From Bisporella sp. PMI_857 (taxonomy: Eukaryota; Ascomycota; Leotiomycetes; Helotiales; Helotiaceae), in NCBI GenBank assembly GCA_021307315.1, contig JAJSPD010000050.1, positions 289,250-353,249 on the forward strand: a DNA stretch of 64,000 nucleotides, written 5' to 3'. The first letter of the stretch is position 1. Every line of letters starts with the position of its first letter. Below are positions 22,900 through 34,887 of the stretch, one piece after another. The position numbers were made by a program, and so were the translations under genes. The notes under the pieces are model-generated. The model was not told the origin of the DNA. It saw nothing but the letters and a program-made list of their open reading frames with translations, and made no database searches.

Positions 22900-24092
22900 C
22901 TATAATTTTGCTCTTCGAGTCTCTGTCTTCGATAATGCATATTTGAAGAGTTGTACCCCGTGCTCCGCCATTCCCCTATACCGTCGTCAGCAAAAGCAAT
23001 ATGAGGTTCCATGAACGGACTCACCATGAAGCTTGATAACCCGCACCGCTTGCACCGTAATTATGGGTCACAAGCATCCCATTCGGTCTAACCTCTGTCT
23101 CGATTCTCGGACCACCAGTCCGACTCGGCCTAAGCCCAACTCCATGTCGAATGATTTTCAAATCTTCAGGTTTTCCAAGCTCAGGCACAAGCGCACAGCA
23201 TCTACGCATAATATCCTTGGCGAACTCAAGATCCACTTCTCCATTCCAGTTTCCATTTTCTCGGCAGCCACCGAGCACAATCCCACCTGCAAGCGGACGT
23301 TGGAAAATATATGTGGTATCGTTATCAACTCTTCTTGGTGACCTGAAATACATTCGCTCTAGCGGTTTGATCGGTTGTTCGACAAGCACGATCTGGCCAC
23401 GTGTGGGATACATTTTCTTGTCTTCAACTCCACCCAGGGAGAAAGAGCCAAGCCCCGTACAATTGAATATTCCTGTAGTTTCCGGCCACAGACGAGGAAT
23501 ATCGTCAATGTGCTTTACACCCTCACGGACCAGCCGAATATTTGCATCTCGACAACGTGCCAACAACCCGTTCATCGCGTTAACTCTTGTCACGTGAAAC
23601 CTCGCGGAATGGAGCATACCATTGAAGATAGATCTGAGTATTGATCACAAAGGTCGACTTTACGTCCAAACCAAAAACGGCGCCGCTTGGAAGCTGAGAC
23701 TTGTCTATCGGATCGAGGCCTCCGACGAGGTCCTCGTACCAGATCTTTCCCGTTCCTTTGCTCAGGATATCCGCATTTTCGGCTTTCTGATCAAAGATCA
23801 TGCGGAGAGGCGACCTCGCAATTCCACTTTCCGGTGTCGTGCGAGCCAGTTCAGAGAATCGCTCAAATGTGACGCGATCAAATGATTCGAGTAATCCATT
23901 GTCAGCAGCTGAAGAGCACCAATTCCCACCAGCCCAAGGCGAGGTGTAGTCTATATGGTAGTCTCCGGGAAAGTATTTGGCGACGATGGATATGTCCGCA
24001 TTTGGGTAAGACTTTCGGAGACTTGATGCTGTGGACAGGCCGATGACCCCAGCACCAAGGACCACGATATTCTGTGAACTACTAGAAGGCAT
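22900..24092 (-). CDS. D-amino-acid oxidase, peroxisomal; intron 1 lacks an AG acceptor
   Basis: FAD-dependent D-amino-acid oxidase family, 363 residues if exons 24092-23620, 23567-23025 and 22975-22900 are joined. The dinucleotide-binding Rossmann motif is VLGAGVIGLS (G13, G15, G18). DAO blocks include SPWAGGNWCS, FNCTGLGSFSLGG, PTRGQIVLVEQP, TYIFQRPLAGGIVLGGC and GVGLRPSRTGGPRIE, whose Arg binds the substrate carboxylate in the family. THNYGASGAGYQASWGMA is the C-terminal FAD block. The protein ends in AKL, a peroxisomal PTS1 signal. Intron 2 (GTGAGT...TATAG, 48 nt) is normal. Family alignment places intron 1 at 23619-23568, with donor GTATGC and 52 nt, but the last two bases are GG instead of AG and no other acceptor keeps the frame. 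The gene may be recently inactivated, use a rare GT-GG intron, or contain a sequence error. Confidence 0.85.
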
Positions 24093-25935
24093 AATGATGA
24101 TTAAGTTTTAATGATTCATATGAGATTCTATTTGGTTGGGCCGAGATTTGCTACATGGGCAATGATTTTATTTATATCCCAGATCCTGTTACTATGAAGC
24201 CGTGAAAGTCGTTCTACAGCCATCGCATCAGACCCACAATAGTGTCCGATAGACGTCCGATGACACATATAACAGCCCACCCCTGCTCTACACCTTTGAA
24301 ATAGGTGAAGGTGCCGATCAAGCAAAACACCAATTGAAGAGGCTAGAAAAAGTTACTTCTCCGATATTGATTTATTGCAGCTGTGATTTGTTGCAGCGTT
24401 CTAACATCCTTGAGCACAAGGTGGCGATTTGAATTTTAAGCACGGCCCAGGTGGATACTAAATGCGGGAGTCCGATATAATATGCCTCAACTTCAACTAC
24501 AGATATCTTGGCAATCAAGATGTCAGAACCTCGCAAAGATCGTCATTTACATAGATAATTTTTATACTGTTGATCCCGCTTCTGCTCCTTCACCTGTACA
24601 AGAGAATACTTATTAATCGAGCGTTCTTTGTAGGGGTTAAATTGTTGGCAGAGTGATTCTCTTTCGACAAGACGGATGTTCCATCTTGATGGAAAAGAAA
24701 GCCCGTATTTTCTGCAGGGGTGGTTAAATATAGTTCATTTTCAACCAGAAATAATCCGCACTTAATCAGTGAAAACCATTATAACTCTGAGTTATATTTG
24801 TAAAGTATTTACTGGTTTACAATTAAACTTTAACTTCTTCAGACTCTGGGAGAAAAACCTTTGCTACAGCTTGATTAGGAAGAAGCTCTCGCTTTAAGAG
24901 TGAAAAGTCTATCTATAAAACAAAAATCTTGTTGCACAAGAATGGGATTGCCCAAAATCAAACATCACGTGATGACATCCGGCTTTCATTCACGACCTAG
25001 AATATATATACAGTGCTGTGAGTACTTTATCCGGAATTTCTCGCCTCCTATAGCTCCTTAAATGTATTATGAGCAATGACATATTCGGCTTTCTGAATGA
25101 CCAAACACAGGAAAGACCTAAGAAGAATACTTGGAGGTCACGGAAAGTGGCTATATTGACTAGAGCTGGACAACTTTTCAACCGTATGAGAAGCTTTGGA
25201 ACAATGAGTATGGGCTTTTCATCCCCAAATTCCACATTATGTCATGTAGATTTGGTGTGATTCTGGTGTTTTGTCACAAAAAGGATCAATCAGCTATATT
25301 GCCGCGAGTACTATTACTCCTAGATATCGCGCCTTCATAGCCAGAAGTAGGGCCTTAGTAACGCCAATACTATGGAATCCTTTTAGGTTAAGTATATATT
25401 TCGAATATAGTGATCTCAATTTTCAGATTCTGGACCATTCCGGATCAAATAGAAAGGCGGCGGTAGATGATACGTGCTAGAGTCAAAGTGAACTTCATTT
25501 TCTTTTATGGTCGACGCTAAGTCTCGTTTTAATGCAGAAAATATGCACATAAGAACTAAAGCTGGTCATCTCCCCCTTCGAATGACACAATTGATATACC
25601 TGTTGCGGATTGCAGTTAGGTGGTATTTATATTTTCTTGGGTTACGGAAACGGAATTTCATTAGCGTAGTTGGGTACCAGTATCTGTGACCCTCAAAATT
25701 TACGAGAACTGAACTTACTAATAACTATCTGTGTGTGATCCCTCAAAGCTCCGGGAGTGTTGTGATAAGGGTGACATATTGTGCATGTAGATGCTCAGCT
25801 CCGCTAACTGCACACTTACTGTGTATACAGTCTCTTTAATCTCATCTTCCAACCAAGAATCAAGGAAAACTTCCAATTTACATCGAACATATTCATATTT
25901 AAAATATTATAGTCCACCTAATCCGTATACCTTGC
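24093..25935. other. Intergenic region, no gene seen
   Basis: AT-rich spacer of about 1.8 kb upstream of the oxidase gene and downstream of the amidotransferase-like gene. Short open frames (24128-24325, 24990-25235, 25271-25480, 25507-25689) show no motif. Confidence 0.45.
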
Positions 25936-26813
25936 CTATTTCTCCCGCGAGAAAAACTCCAACACCACTTCTCCAGCAACCAGCGCAAGATCATCCCGAT
26001 CAATCAACCGTACAGCCTCTTCAACCTCATCCACGCTCAAAATTCCCGATGGCTCAAAAGACCTCACTACATTTTCCATAACGAAGCGATCTAGCTCCGG
26101 ATGGCTCTGGTACGTTAAAATGTGACCGGGCTTATACAAGCCCTGTACATCACATAACCTGCTCGAACCCATCCGGATCCAGCCTTCGGGTAGCGTACCC
26201 TGGGGAACCACTACTTGATCCACGTGCAGGAACTGACATGGAAGCGCTTCATTACCAAGCAAAGAAGGGAAATGCGCTGTGAATTCGGCGGTTAGGGCGA
26301 TGTCGTGCACGCCGATTTCCCATCCTTGCGGGGACCTTGAGACGGAGACGCCGTGGGGTCCTAAGAGGACCTGGGAGATTATTTGGTGGCCGAAGCAGCC
26401 GCCGAAGATTTTTACTCGGGCCTGAGTATAGATGTCTATAGCTACGTTAGATTTACCCTTCATGCAGCTCCCGTCATTCTTGGGAGGTAAATAGGCGCAC
26501 CCTGAATGTACTTCTCGAGAACCTTTATCCACGGCTCGTCATCGCAGGCAGATAAAGGCGAGCCCGTAACGATCAAAGCATCGATGCCGTCTAAGCTAGG
26601 GGGATATTCCCCATGCTCGACATCCCAACTGGTAACAGCAATTTCTAATGGATTGCCAAGTGGCCGCTTCTTGTTGAACAGGTCTAGGGATTTTCGAAGC
26701 CAGCTTTCAAAAATATCGCCGAATTGCCCTCGGACTGCCACGACGTCGGCAGGAAAGCGGCAGCATTCTAGCACTGCGATGTGAATCTTTTGAGCACCGG
26801 GCTGTATTGCCAT
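25936..26813 (-). CDS. Class I glutamine amidotransferase-like protein
   Basis: Two exons, 26813-26501 and 26435-25936, join across a 65-nt intron (GTGCGC, branch CTAACG, CTATAG) to give 270 residues. The class I GATase triad is complete: nucleophile Cys118 in IFGGCFGHQ, and His216 and Glu218 in YQSHPEL. Exon 1 carries DALIVTGSPLSACDDEPW, the oxyanion-side strand of the fold. The domain is the whole protein, with no synthetase partner. This matches stand-alone fungal members similar to GMP-synthase amidotransferase domains and to gamma-glutamyl peptidases acting on glutathione conjugates. The substrate is not known from sequence. It starts at the first Met (MAIQPGAQKIHIAVL), directly before the first beta strand. 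Confidence 0.85.
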
Positions 26814-28449
26814 CTCCGTGGCCGAATTCTCTATTAACGCTGTTGATGATTATAGCTGGCTAGAACGTAAAAGGAAAGGCTACGAAGGAAACTTTTACAG
26901 ATTAGAGATGAGGAGGCGGAAAGATGTAGGAGGATCCAGGTGTGTAGTTTTGAAGCTATCAATGTGTTCAACGTGTGCTTGAACCGAGGCGATGTGTCAC
27001 GAAAACAAAGCAAGCCACTTCAACACTACTCGACTTCAGGAGTGGGAGGGAGGGGAATTCAATTGAGAAAGGGCAATTTCTTGTTGGTTTTCGAACTGAT
27101 GTTATCTTGGTTGAACATTCAAAATATATTAGATTGTATGATATGTTAAATACATAGCCGAAGAACCTTTTTTGGTAGAATGATATATTGTTGTTCCCTG
27201 CATGGAACACCATATGGAAGGGAAATATGCGGCATCATAGCACGAACCAGACTTCCATGTCTATTATTATATTATTTGAAAGAACTACGGCTATAGGCTG
27301 ACATGTATTATTGTCTTTATTGAAATGCCGTCCGTTATTGGGTAGAACTACCTCGATAGATTGCACCAGACCCGCAGAAACACAAAGCACGTGATTATCA
27401 CGTGTAGTAGCCTCCTGATATATCTAGTCCCCACACTTTGGGCAATCTCATTCACCTTATACCGTCATATTACATCCGATCAGGAACTCTTGGTCTTTTT
27501 CTTTCAGCAAATACACGCCAAAATTGCAAGGGGATATTACATGTCACTAATGTTAGCACACGAAGAAAAGAGCGCCCATTAACCTCAGCTAGGCTGAATC
27601 TAACCGATATTCATTCCACTGTGACAAGAAGCAGCTAATATTTAGAGTACTCGATGTCCAGAGCGGATACCGGACATCCATATCGGAAGCATTTGAGATT
27701 CCGCTGACTACTTCCATCGGAGCACTATCCGAAAGCCAAAGATATATGAGAACTCTCGTGACCTACATATCGATCTTGTTCGGAATACCCTCACCACTTC
27801 TACCCGCAGATAATTAGAATGAACTAGCCATGGCTATCTACCTGAAGAGAACGCCGCCTATAGAAACTCGGTTGTCATGGTCACGTTCTGTGTTAGGCTG
27901 GAAATGCTGCAGCGCCTTGACAATCACAAAAATGAGGGCGGATGCGGGCTGGGTTTTGGAGTATAAGGGAGGCTAAGACGGATATGGAGATCGGTAGCGT
28001 CTTAAATGGCTGGACGGCAATGCCCAAAAGATGCTTCAGACGGATGTATTGTCTATGTCCGGGTTTCCGAGAGTGCCTAGGTACATCTTTCCTACCCCCT
28101 TATTTAAGCGATCCCGCCAAGGAATGTGGGGAGATGGGGGAGATTTCTCGTTCTTGCATGGAGACCGGAGATCACAGGAGCAAGGATTCATGAGAGATAT
28201 GCGTTCCTGATATAGGCGCAGGAGGAAATAGTGTGGCTTGAGTATGGATAGTGAGAATTCGAAAGACATTACAGTGGAAAATTAGCATCTTCATGATTTC
28301 ATTTCTTCATCAAGGATAAGACGTGACGCTTTTGTCTCATATACGCCAAGTATCCTGGTATGGCGAAGGAGAACTTAATTAGTTCTGCATACACGAAGTG
28401 AAGCAGTTCATTATGTACTCGCCACAAACCATCATCTCATCATGCATCC
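26814..28449. other. Intergenic region, no gene seen
   Basis: Promoter side of the amidotransferase-like gene and 3' side of the GMC gene. Open frames at 26940-27149, 27361-27582 and 27942-28193 lack motifs and overlap antisense frames. Confidence 0.45.
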
Positions 28450-30420
28450 CTAACATCCCCACTCCTCAATGATCTTCTCCGCGGCAATCTCTGCGATGCC
28501 GTACACTGCCGTCTGGATGTGTGCGCCCATGAGTACCGGGATGACACTCGCATCTACAACCCTCAAGTTGTGCGTTCCATGCACCTTCAGGTTCTTATTC
28601 ACAACGCCGTGCAGCGCCTCAGAATTCATCGCACATGTGCCTGCAGGGTGGAAAATCGTTAAAGCATTGTTCAACACATAATTCTTCCATGCCGCATCGT
28701 CACCTTCAGGCACGACGGTGGTTCCAGGCTCGTACTCAGCGCTCCAGATTTGCTTCATGGGGTAGGTGTTGGCGATCTTGCGGAGATACTTGGCGGTAAA
28801 TATGGTGGCTTGGAGATCGTATTCTTGAGCGAAGTAATTGGGGTTGATGCTCGGGTTGACAGAGATGTTGGCCGAAGTAGCATGCACGGAACCGACGCTG
28901 AAGGGATGCTGGATGCTGGCGATCAAGCTGAAGGTGCCGATTCCGCGGAGGGGATTGCCGACCGCGGGATAACCTTTCACACCGGTGTAGCCATCGGAGA
29001 AGATGACCTCAACTTGGGGGACGGCTTTATTGGTTAGGTAGTCAAGGAGGATCTTCTTGCGGATGGGCTCGAAAGGAGAATTTGTGAGGTTCTTGGTCGA
29101 CGCGGTTACCGCCAGGGATCGGAGGGTTGTATCGTTGCCGAGTGCTTGCTTCCATGTCATGAAAGAGTACCCGCTACCGGTGTAGTCGTACAAGGAGACC
29201 TCATTTTGGTTGTAGAGCGCCATTTGCTCGGCTGCGTAGGTAGCGTTGTGCCTGAGTATATCAAAAGAGGTGTAGTTATCTAGGAGCTGATATGAACTTT
29301 GGATACGAATATGATCCTGCAAGTTCTCTCCGACTCCCGGGAGATCATATAGTACAGGGATTCCAGCAGCTGTGAGAACCGACTTGCCACCAATGCCGGA
29401 GACTTCGAGAAGCTGTGGGCTTTGGAAGGCGCCAGCGGATACGATTACCTCTGCAGAAGCATTGAAAACGGTTCCGTCCGTGAGGGTAACACCTGTGCTA
29501 GCGAGTTTGCCATGATATTTAACAAGATTAATCTTTGCAACACGGACGCTTGTCTTGATTTCGAGATTATCGATGGCTACTGAAGGGTATCCGGGGTTGT
29601 AGGCACTATATGAACGTCGATAGTCTGAGTTCCGGATGTTGGAAGGTTGGTACATGACACCTAGGGGATTGCCACCTAAAGACTCGAGGTTGGAGGCAAT
29701 CCCAAGGTTGTTCATGGTGGGTATCCATGTCTCCTGCTGTGCAGGAATGAAACGGTTGACGAGCGACTGAATAGGACCAGTGGACCCTACCCCAGTAGAA
29801 CCATAGTTGGATGAAGGGAAGAAGGTCTCAACCTTTAACATAGCACGGATGAAGGTGTTCCAGTTCCACCCAGTCAGGCCGAGTTTCTTTTCCCAAGTGT
29901 CGTACTCATAGGTACTAGCTCGGTCCCATGTCATGAGATTGAGTGCTGAGCTTCCACCCAATACTCTCCCTCGAGCCTGCGCCCAGACTCGATTGTTTGC
30001 ATTGGGTTGTGGCACGGTGGTGAGGTTCCAGTCGTAGGTGGTGCTAAGCGTTGAACCCTTCAGACCAGGGATGTTGATCTTGGGTTCATTCTCTGCGTCT
30101 ACGCCTGCCTCGAGGACTAGGATGCACTTATCCGGCAAACCGGAGCTCAGACGTGAAGCAACTGCCAGACCTGCGGTACCGCCTCCGACCACAATCTAAA
30201 ATAATTGATAGGTCAGGATTAATTGAGATGGGAAAAGTTGGAGGGAAGCTGGGGCAGGACAGGGCAGGGCAGGGCAGGTCAGGTTAGAACGCACAAAATC
30301 ATATTCGCCGTTAGTCGGGCATGTTACAGCTGCAGCTGGCTCCACTGCTGTAGTCAGTAAGAGCAGGGAGGTCGCTGCTGACAAGATTGAGCTCTTTGCA
30401 TTGACTGGGAAACGGGCCAT
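28450..30420 (-). CDS. Secreted GMC (glucose-methanol-choline) oxidoreductase
   Basis: Two exons, 30420-30295 and 30195-28450, give 623 residues. The 99-nt intron (GTGCGT...TTTTAG) splits the start of the FAD motif: exon 1 ends in EYDF and exon 2 begins IVVGGGTAGLAVASRL. Residues 1-31 form a signal peptide (hydrophobic ILSAATSLLLLTTAV), so the enzyme is probably exported. GMC signatures follow: GRVLGGSSALNLMTWDR near residue 110, VSAGAFQSPQLLEVSGIG (signature 2), and the active-site pair His558 in IFHPAGTCAM and His601 in MGAHIQTAVYG. A His/His pair is typical of the aryl-alcohol oxidase, glucose oxidase and choline-type branches. The substrate cannot be fixed from sequence. The family oxidises alcohols or sugars and often supplies hydrogen peroxide for lignocellulose attack. 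Several N-glycosylation sequons are present. Confidence 0.9.
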
Positions 30421-31767
30421 TGCAGCTGCGAAATTGAGGTTGGGAAAATTGAGCGAGGAGGGGGGTGGGAATGGCTGCTGCTGCTGCTGAACACAGAAGA
30501 AGGAGGCAGTAGTGTTCTAGCTGGCGACTCCATGCCTTTTTAGTTGCGCGGGCGAACCTGGAAAAACCAACATTCGATATCGAGGCAATATTACTTTGTA
30601 ATGAACGACTAACCCATCTACCCCACCAGCCTCCCTGTATAGCGATGTGTTGAGTCTGGCGTACCTGCGTTGCTGCTCCTATCACGGGCGGTCGGTTAAG
30701 GAGCATCTTCCTCTTCCAGGGTTGAGACCCCGCTCCCGCCATGTGCAGTGATATATGCTAAGTAACATAGTACAGGGCACAATTAATGCTGCAAACGGAA
30801 AAAGCAAACGATGCAAGCGACGACTGCAATAATATTATTGGATATCGTGGCGTGTAAGTACGTGTACACTCCCGCGTCCCAACCCTACGGGCCGGCCCAT
30901 TTGATTGTACGGGCACGGCCAGACTTGGAATCAGCCGGATTGGGTGTGTGTCTGGATTGTATTCTGTCGAGACGTTTGATGATCGCATAATAAAATCAAG
31001 TCATTGGTATTTCACCGCCGGTTACAATTCCCTTCGCGAACCCCCCACGACCACCACAACGCCAATACAGCACTATTGTCTAGAAAAACCTACACAACTG
31101 CACAGCGAAAGCCTAGACACCCCTTTTAACTCTAGTTCCCCAGTTTTGAGGGACCGCAGGAAAGGGTCATCACCCCACGAGCCAATAAGGTCCGGTACCC
31201 GAATTACGATACGAACTTGAGGTTAAGCGTGATTGTTCGGGCTGCAAGATGAGCCTAGGTTCATGCGTTGCAACGGCTGGGGGTGCGACTGGGAAGAGAC
31301 GGTTCAGGGTCCAGATTAGATCACGATTGTACCAGGGTGGTCTGAACAATCAAGGACCATGTGAATTATGGGACGTCGTAGCAGGAACGAGAACAGTGCA
31401 CAACCCGGACAGAGAGGAAGGCGTCCAGAGGGGCGTGCAGAAGGTTTGCGGAAGTCCCTGTTTCGCTTCCCCGCAATGGTAACTTTCTTCTAACAGGCCT
31501 GGAGGGAACTAAGAAGGCAAAAGGAAAGAAAAAAAACTCTCATTCTTCTTTGGATCCTGGATGACGAAAAATGGGCCCCAAACACGAGGCTAACCGGAGG
31601 AAATAAGTACCAACGGTGGGCCGTCTTTAGCACGTCTACTGGTAGTCGATCATCTAGCTCCCATATCAACTCCATCCATCCATACCCAAGGTGCCAACCT
31701 TCGAACTATTGTTATACTTCTCCACCCTGCCGGTTGAGCGTCCCCTTCTCTGATCCATCTCTTTGCG
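30421..31767. other. Divergent intergenic region, no gene seen
   Basis: Separates the GMC gene (-) from the rhodopsin-like gene (+) and must contain both promoters. The minus-strand frame 30311-30742 overlaps the GMC first exon and seems to be a shadow. A short CTG trinucleotide run lies at about 30475-30489. Confidence 0.45.
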
Positions 31768-33078
31768 ATGGCCTCAACGACACGAAGAGGCGAGATACCG
31801 CCGGACGAGAACCTGGGCATAACGTTCTTGGTGCTAACATGTGTGCTGACGGTGCTGTCGACGATTATGACCATCTTGCGATGCTGGGTCAGAAAAGTCA
31901 ATCGGTGCATGGGGTGGGATGATTACCTGAGTTAGTGATATTGATTCTCTAACTAGTTTTCAAGCGCTGACTTTCAACTTGGTAGTGATCGTTGTGAGTG
32001 TCATGGCTATTGCTCGCACGGGATTGCAAGCTGCGAGCGTTCATCACGGAAATGGGCGACATGTTCAATATCTGAGCGGCCAGCAGTATCGCTGGATCGT
32101 CATGTCGAGCCTGTTTACGCAACTTCTCCTGTTTCCCACCATCTGTCTACTAAAGGTCTCGATATGCTTGCTTCTCCTCCGGATCAAAGATACTCCAGGG
32201 GTTAAAATCATTATTTATGTGATTATCGGTGGTTTGGCGTTGACAAACGGTGTTCCAGAGTTCGTGTTGTTGGCGGAATGTCGTCCGTTCAAGGCGTATT
32301 GGGAGCCCAAGTCCGGCAAATGCTGGGATGCAAGAGTGAGAATTTACTCCATATATATCCAAGTTGGTCGGTATCCCCGTTGTGATTCTCGAACCAGTTG
32401 CTGACCAGGGTCAGGATACTCTGTCATTACTGACCTGATTTGCTCTCTAATGCCTGTCTTCGTGGTATATAACCTTAAGATCCCCATTCGGGAAAAGATT
32501 TTAATTTGTTCCTTGATGGGGCTGGGCTTAATGTAAGAAATTTTAGGGACATAGTTGTACATTAGCTGATCTTTTGCAGAGCAACCGCCTGCGCTGCTAT
32601 CCGAGCATCATCACTAGGCACAAAAATAACTGATTTATCTTGTAAGTATTCTGGATGAGAACCTTCTGGGATGGTGAGGCTGACACCATATCTAGGGGAC
32701 TACTGCATTGCGGCGATCTGGGCTAATACTGAACTCCATCTGGGTATCATCGCAGCTAATCTTGCGTGCGGTCGTGCTATTTTCATGTACTTCCGCAATG
32801 GATGTGTCTCTGTAGTCAATTCACAAAAGCGACTCAGTACTCACAACCATTCTCGTACAGGATACTTCAAGACCACGGAGCTATCAGGCGCGAAATCAAA
32901 CGAGATCAATATCGATACGCTAGCGTCAAAAACGGCAGAGGATATAGAAATTCCGGAATATCGCGGCATAAAAGTAGATCAGGAGTTTACCTTCCATGAG
33001 ACTAGACAGAGCGTTGAGAGGAAGAGGTCGACAGATATTCCGCTACCTATGAAGTCGCATGACAGAGATCACCCATAA
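31768..33078 (+). CDS. Rhodopsin-domain (SAT4-type) integral membrane protein
   Basis: Five exons: 31768-31930, 31986-32366, 32415-32532, 32580-32641 and 32696-33078, giving 368 residues. The introns are 47-55 nt with donors GTTAGT, GTCGGT, GTAAGA and GTAAGT, and all join in frame. The fungal rhodopsin-domain family is recognised from several blocks: GMNDYL-like RCMGWDDYLM at the end of helix 1, LLFPTICLLKVSICLLLLRI, the extracellular Cys pair region ECRPFKAYWEPKSGKCWD, IYSIYIQVGYSVITDLICSLMP, and ANTELHLGIIAANL in the last helix. Seven membrane segments are expected, and the tail after about residue 275 is cytosolic and charged. Despite the name these proteins lack evidence of retinal binding. 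Roles proposed for relatives include pathogen surface receptors, but nothing here fixes a function. Confidence 0.85.
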
Positions 33079-34887
33079 CATGCTTTGGTCGAATGCACAA
33101 AGGAGGATTTCAATGGAAGCACAGTCAATAGCATTACACGAGTGATATGGAGGAACACAATCTACAAAATTACAAATACGATAGATAATCGGACTACGGG
33201 ACTATGTCGTTGGAGGTATAGAAATATACTCCAGCAAGAACTACAGACTGCTCAGGTCAACTCTCTAAGATACAGTATCATCATGGCTGAAAGGAAGGGA
33301 AAAGGATTGCATCAAGGAGTTTGGTAGCATGGGCAATTAGGATCTCATTTGTCATTGCAAAGATACCCGACTGTGAAAATGGTCTACTCAAAGCAAAGCA
33401 GGAACAAAGCCCTGCCTGTATAGTACATAAGTCGAGACCTCAAATAAAACAAGATTTGGCTGCTTAGCATTTCTCACAGGTCAAACTCAGCTTGATCCCC
33501 AATGATGGAGCATCCGTGACAATGACAAATGAAAAGCAAAACCTGTTTCAACTGTCTAACCTTCAAATGGCCTAGTTCACGAATACCAACCAACGGAGAT
33601 ATACTCATGAAAGGATAAAACAAGAGGTGTAAACGTCGCAAATTGGCGGACCAAGTTGCATATCATGTAAGCTCATTTGGGAAGCTGTTAAAAATAAAGA
33701 TGCTAGAGAAACAACTTTTCGTTCGGGCCACAGCCGCGAAAAACGAGCATAATTTGCTGATGGGACGCCGCCCATTTTGATCGCCGCAGGCATTACGCTT
33801 AAACAATCTACCTAAGGACTCTTGATTATTCTTTCCGTTCCACTGTCCCAACTGAAGCCCGAGTCTTTCTGGAAACACCTGCGCGCTCACAGCCGCGCTC
33901 ACACCCGCCGCCTCTTAGTAGGTTCCGGTTCCGTCGAATTCCCCTCGGTGTGCCCTTCCACGACGTGGCGGACCCTTCCGGATGCGTTCTGTGTTTAGGC
34001 TTGTCGAGCGCTTTGATGCATCTGGGATGCAAGCGTTGAATGCAATCGAGATTTGGCTGAAGCATGTTTCGGTGGCGGACAACTACGCAGCTGGAAGAAG
34101 ATTCACCCCCTGGAAAGTATCTCTCTATGGTCGGTTCAGAATTAAGCTTCAGCCTGTGTGCCCAAGATTCAGAGGTACATCGCACACGCCTTACCGTACA
34201 GTCACTTGCTTAGATGGGATCCCCTAGTCTTTAGATCGCCCAGATCGATAAAGTTAAAGTCTTGGGAATCTGAATCAAGAAAAGCTTGCTCAATGCCACG
34301 TTGGATTATATCTGGAGGCCATGAGTTGCTGGGCATCATCTCCTTTGACTTTACGCTCTCGTTTTATGTGCTCACAATTTCCAACAATGTCTGATGGATG
34401 ACTCGATAGTCATATTTCAGAAGGTTACACTGCATTCTTCAGGGACCATCAGCCCTGTTGGAGGAGTACCAGGTCAGATCGCTTATTGAAGTTGGTGGGG
34501 TGGGCAACGCACTGTAATCTAGCAAACCTAGCCCTAACCCTGGACCCTGTGGGACCCTATTTCGGTAAGTTCCAGGCACAAATCCGTCACCCATGCCCTT
34601 GCCCTATTGAAAACCCATATTACTCTACTACAAATTTGCACCTGACTTTAGAGAGCTCGACTAAATTTACTGCATACATAATACAGCTATCAATAGTATC
34701 AAGATCTAAGGCCCCACCATTCCGCCTCTTTCCTTCTTCAGACAACCAACGTGTTACAGCTTCGGCGGATGCCAGTCCGGACTCGAGGGAGAACAACAAC
34801 ACTCGGCCTCCCCCCTTTCCCCCCCCGATTTTGGATACCGGCTGCATTCCATGACCGATCCGGCCGGGAGACAGCATATTCCGCGAC
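33079..34887. other. Intergenic region, no gene seen
   Basis: About 1.8 kb downstream of the rhodopsin-like gene and upstream of the glycosyltransferase. The segment 33800-34150 is GC-richer and open in several frames on both strands, but no frame shows a family motif. Confidence 0.4.

Noticed and set aside
22900..30420. D-amino-acid oxidase, amidotransferase-like protein and GMC oxidoreductase as a biosynthetic gene cluster
   Set aside because: There is no core synthase, dedicated regulator or transporter beside them, and spacing is wide; neighbourhood alone does not support a joint pathway.
30311..30742. Minus-strand 143-codon frame upstream of the GMC gene
   Set aside because: It overlaps the GMC signal-peptide exon in another frame and has no motif; it is treated as a shadow over the promoter.
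34500..34560. CCCTAACCCTGG-like sequence as an interstitial telomere repeat
   Set aside because: Only about two imperfect units are present, which is not distinguishable from chance.
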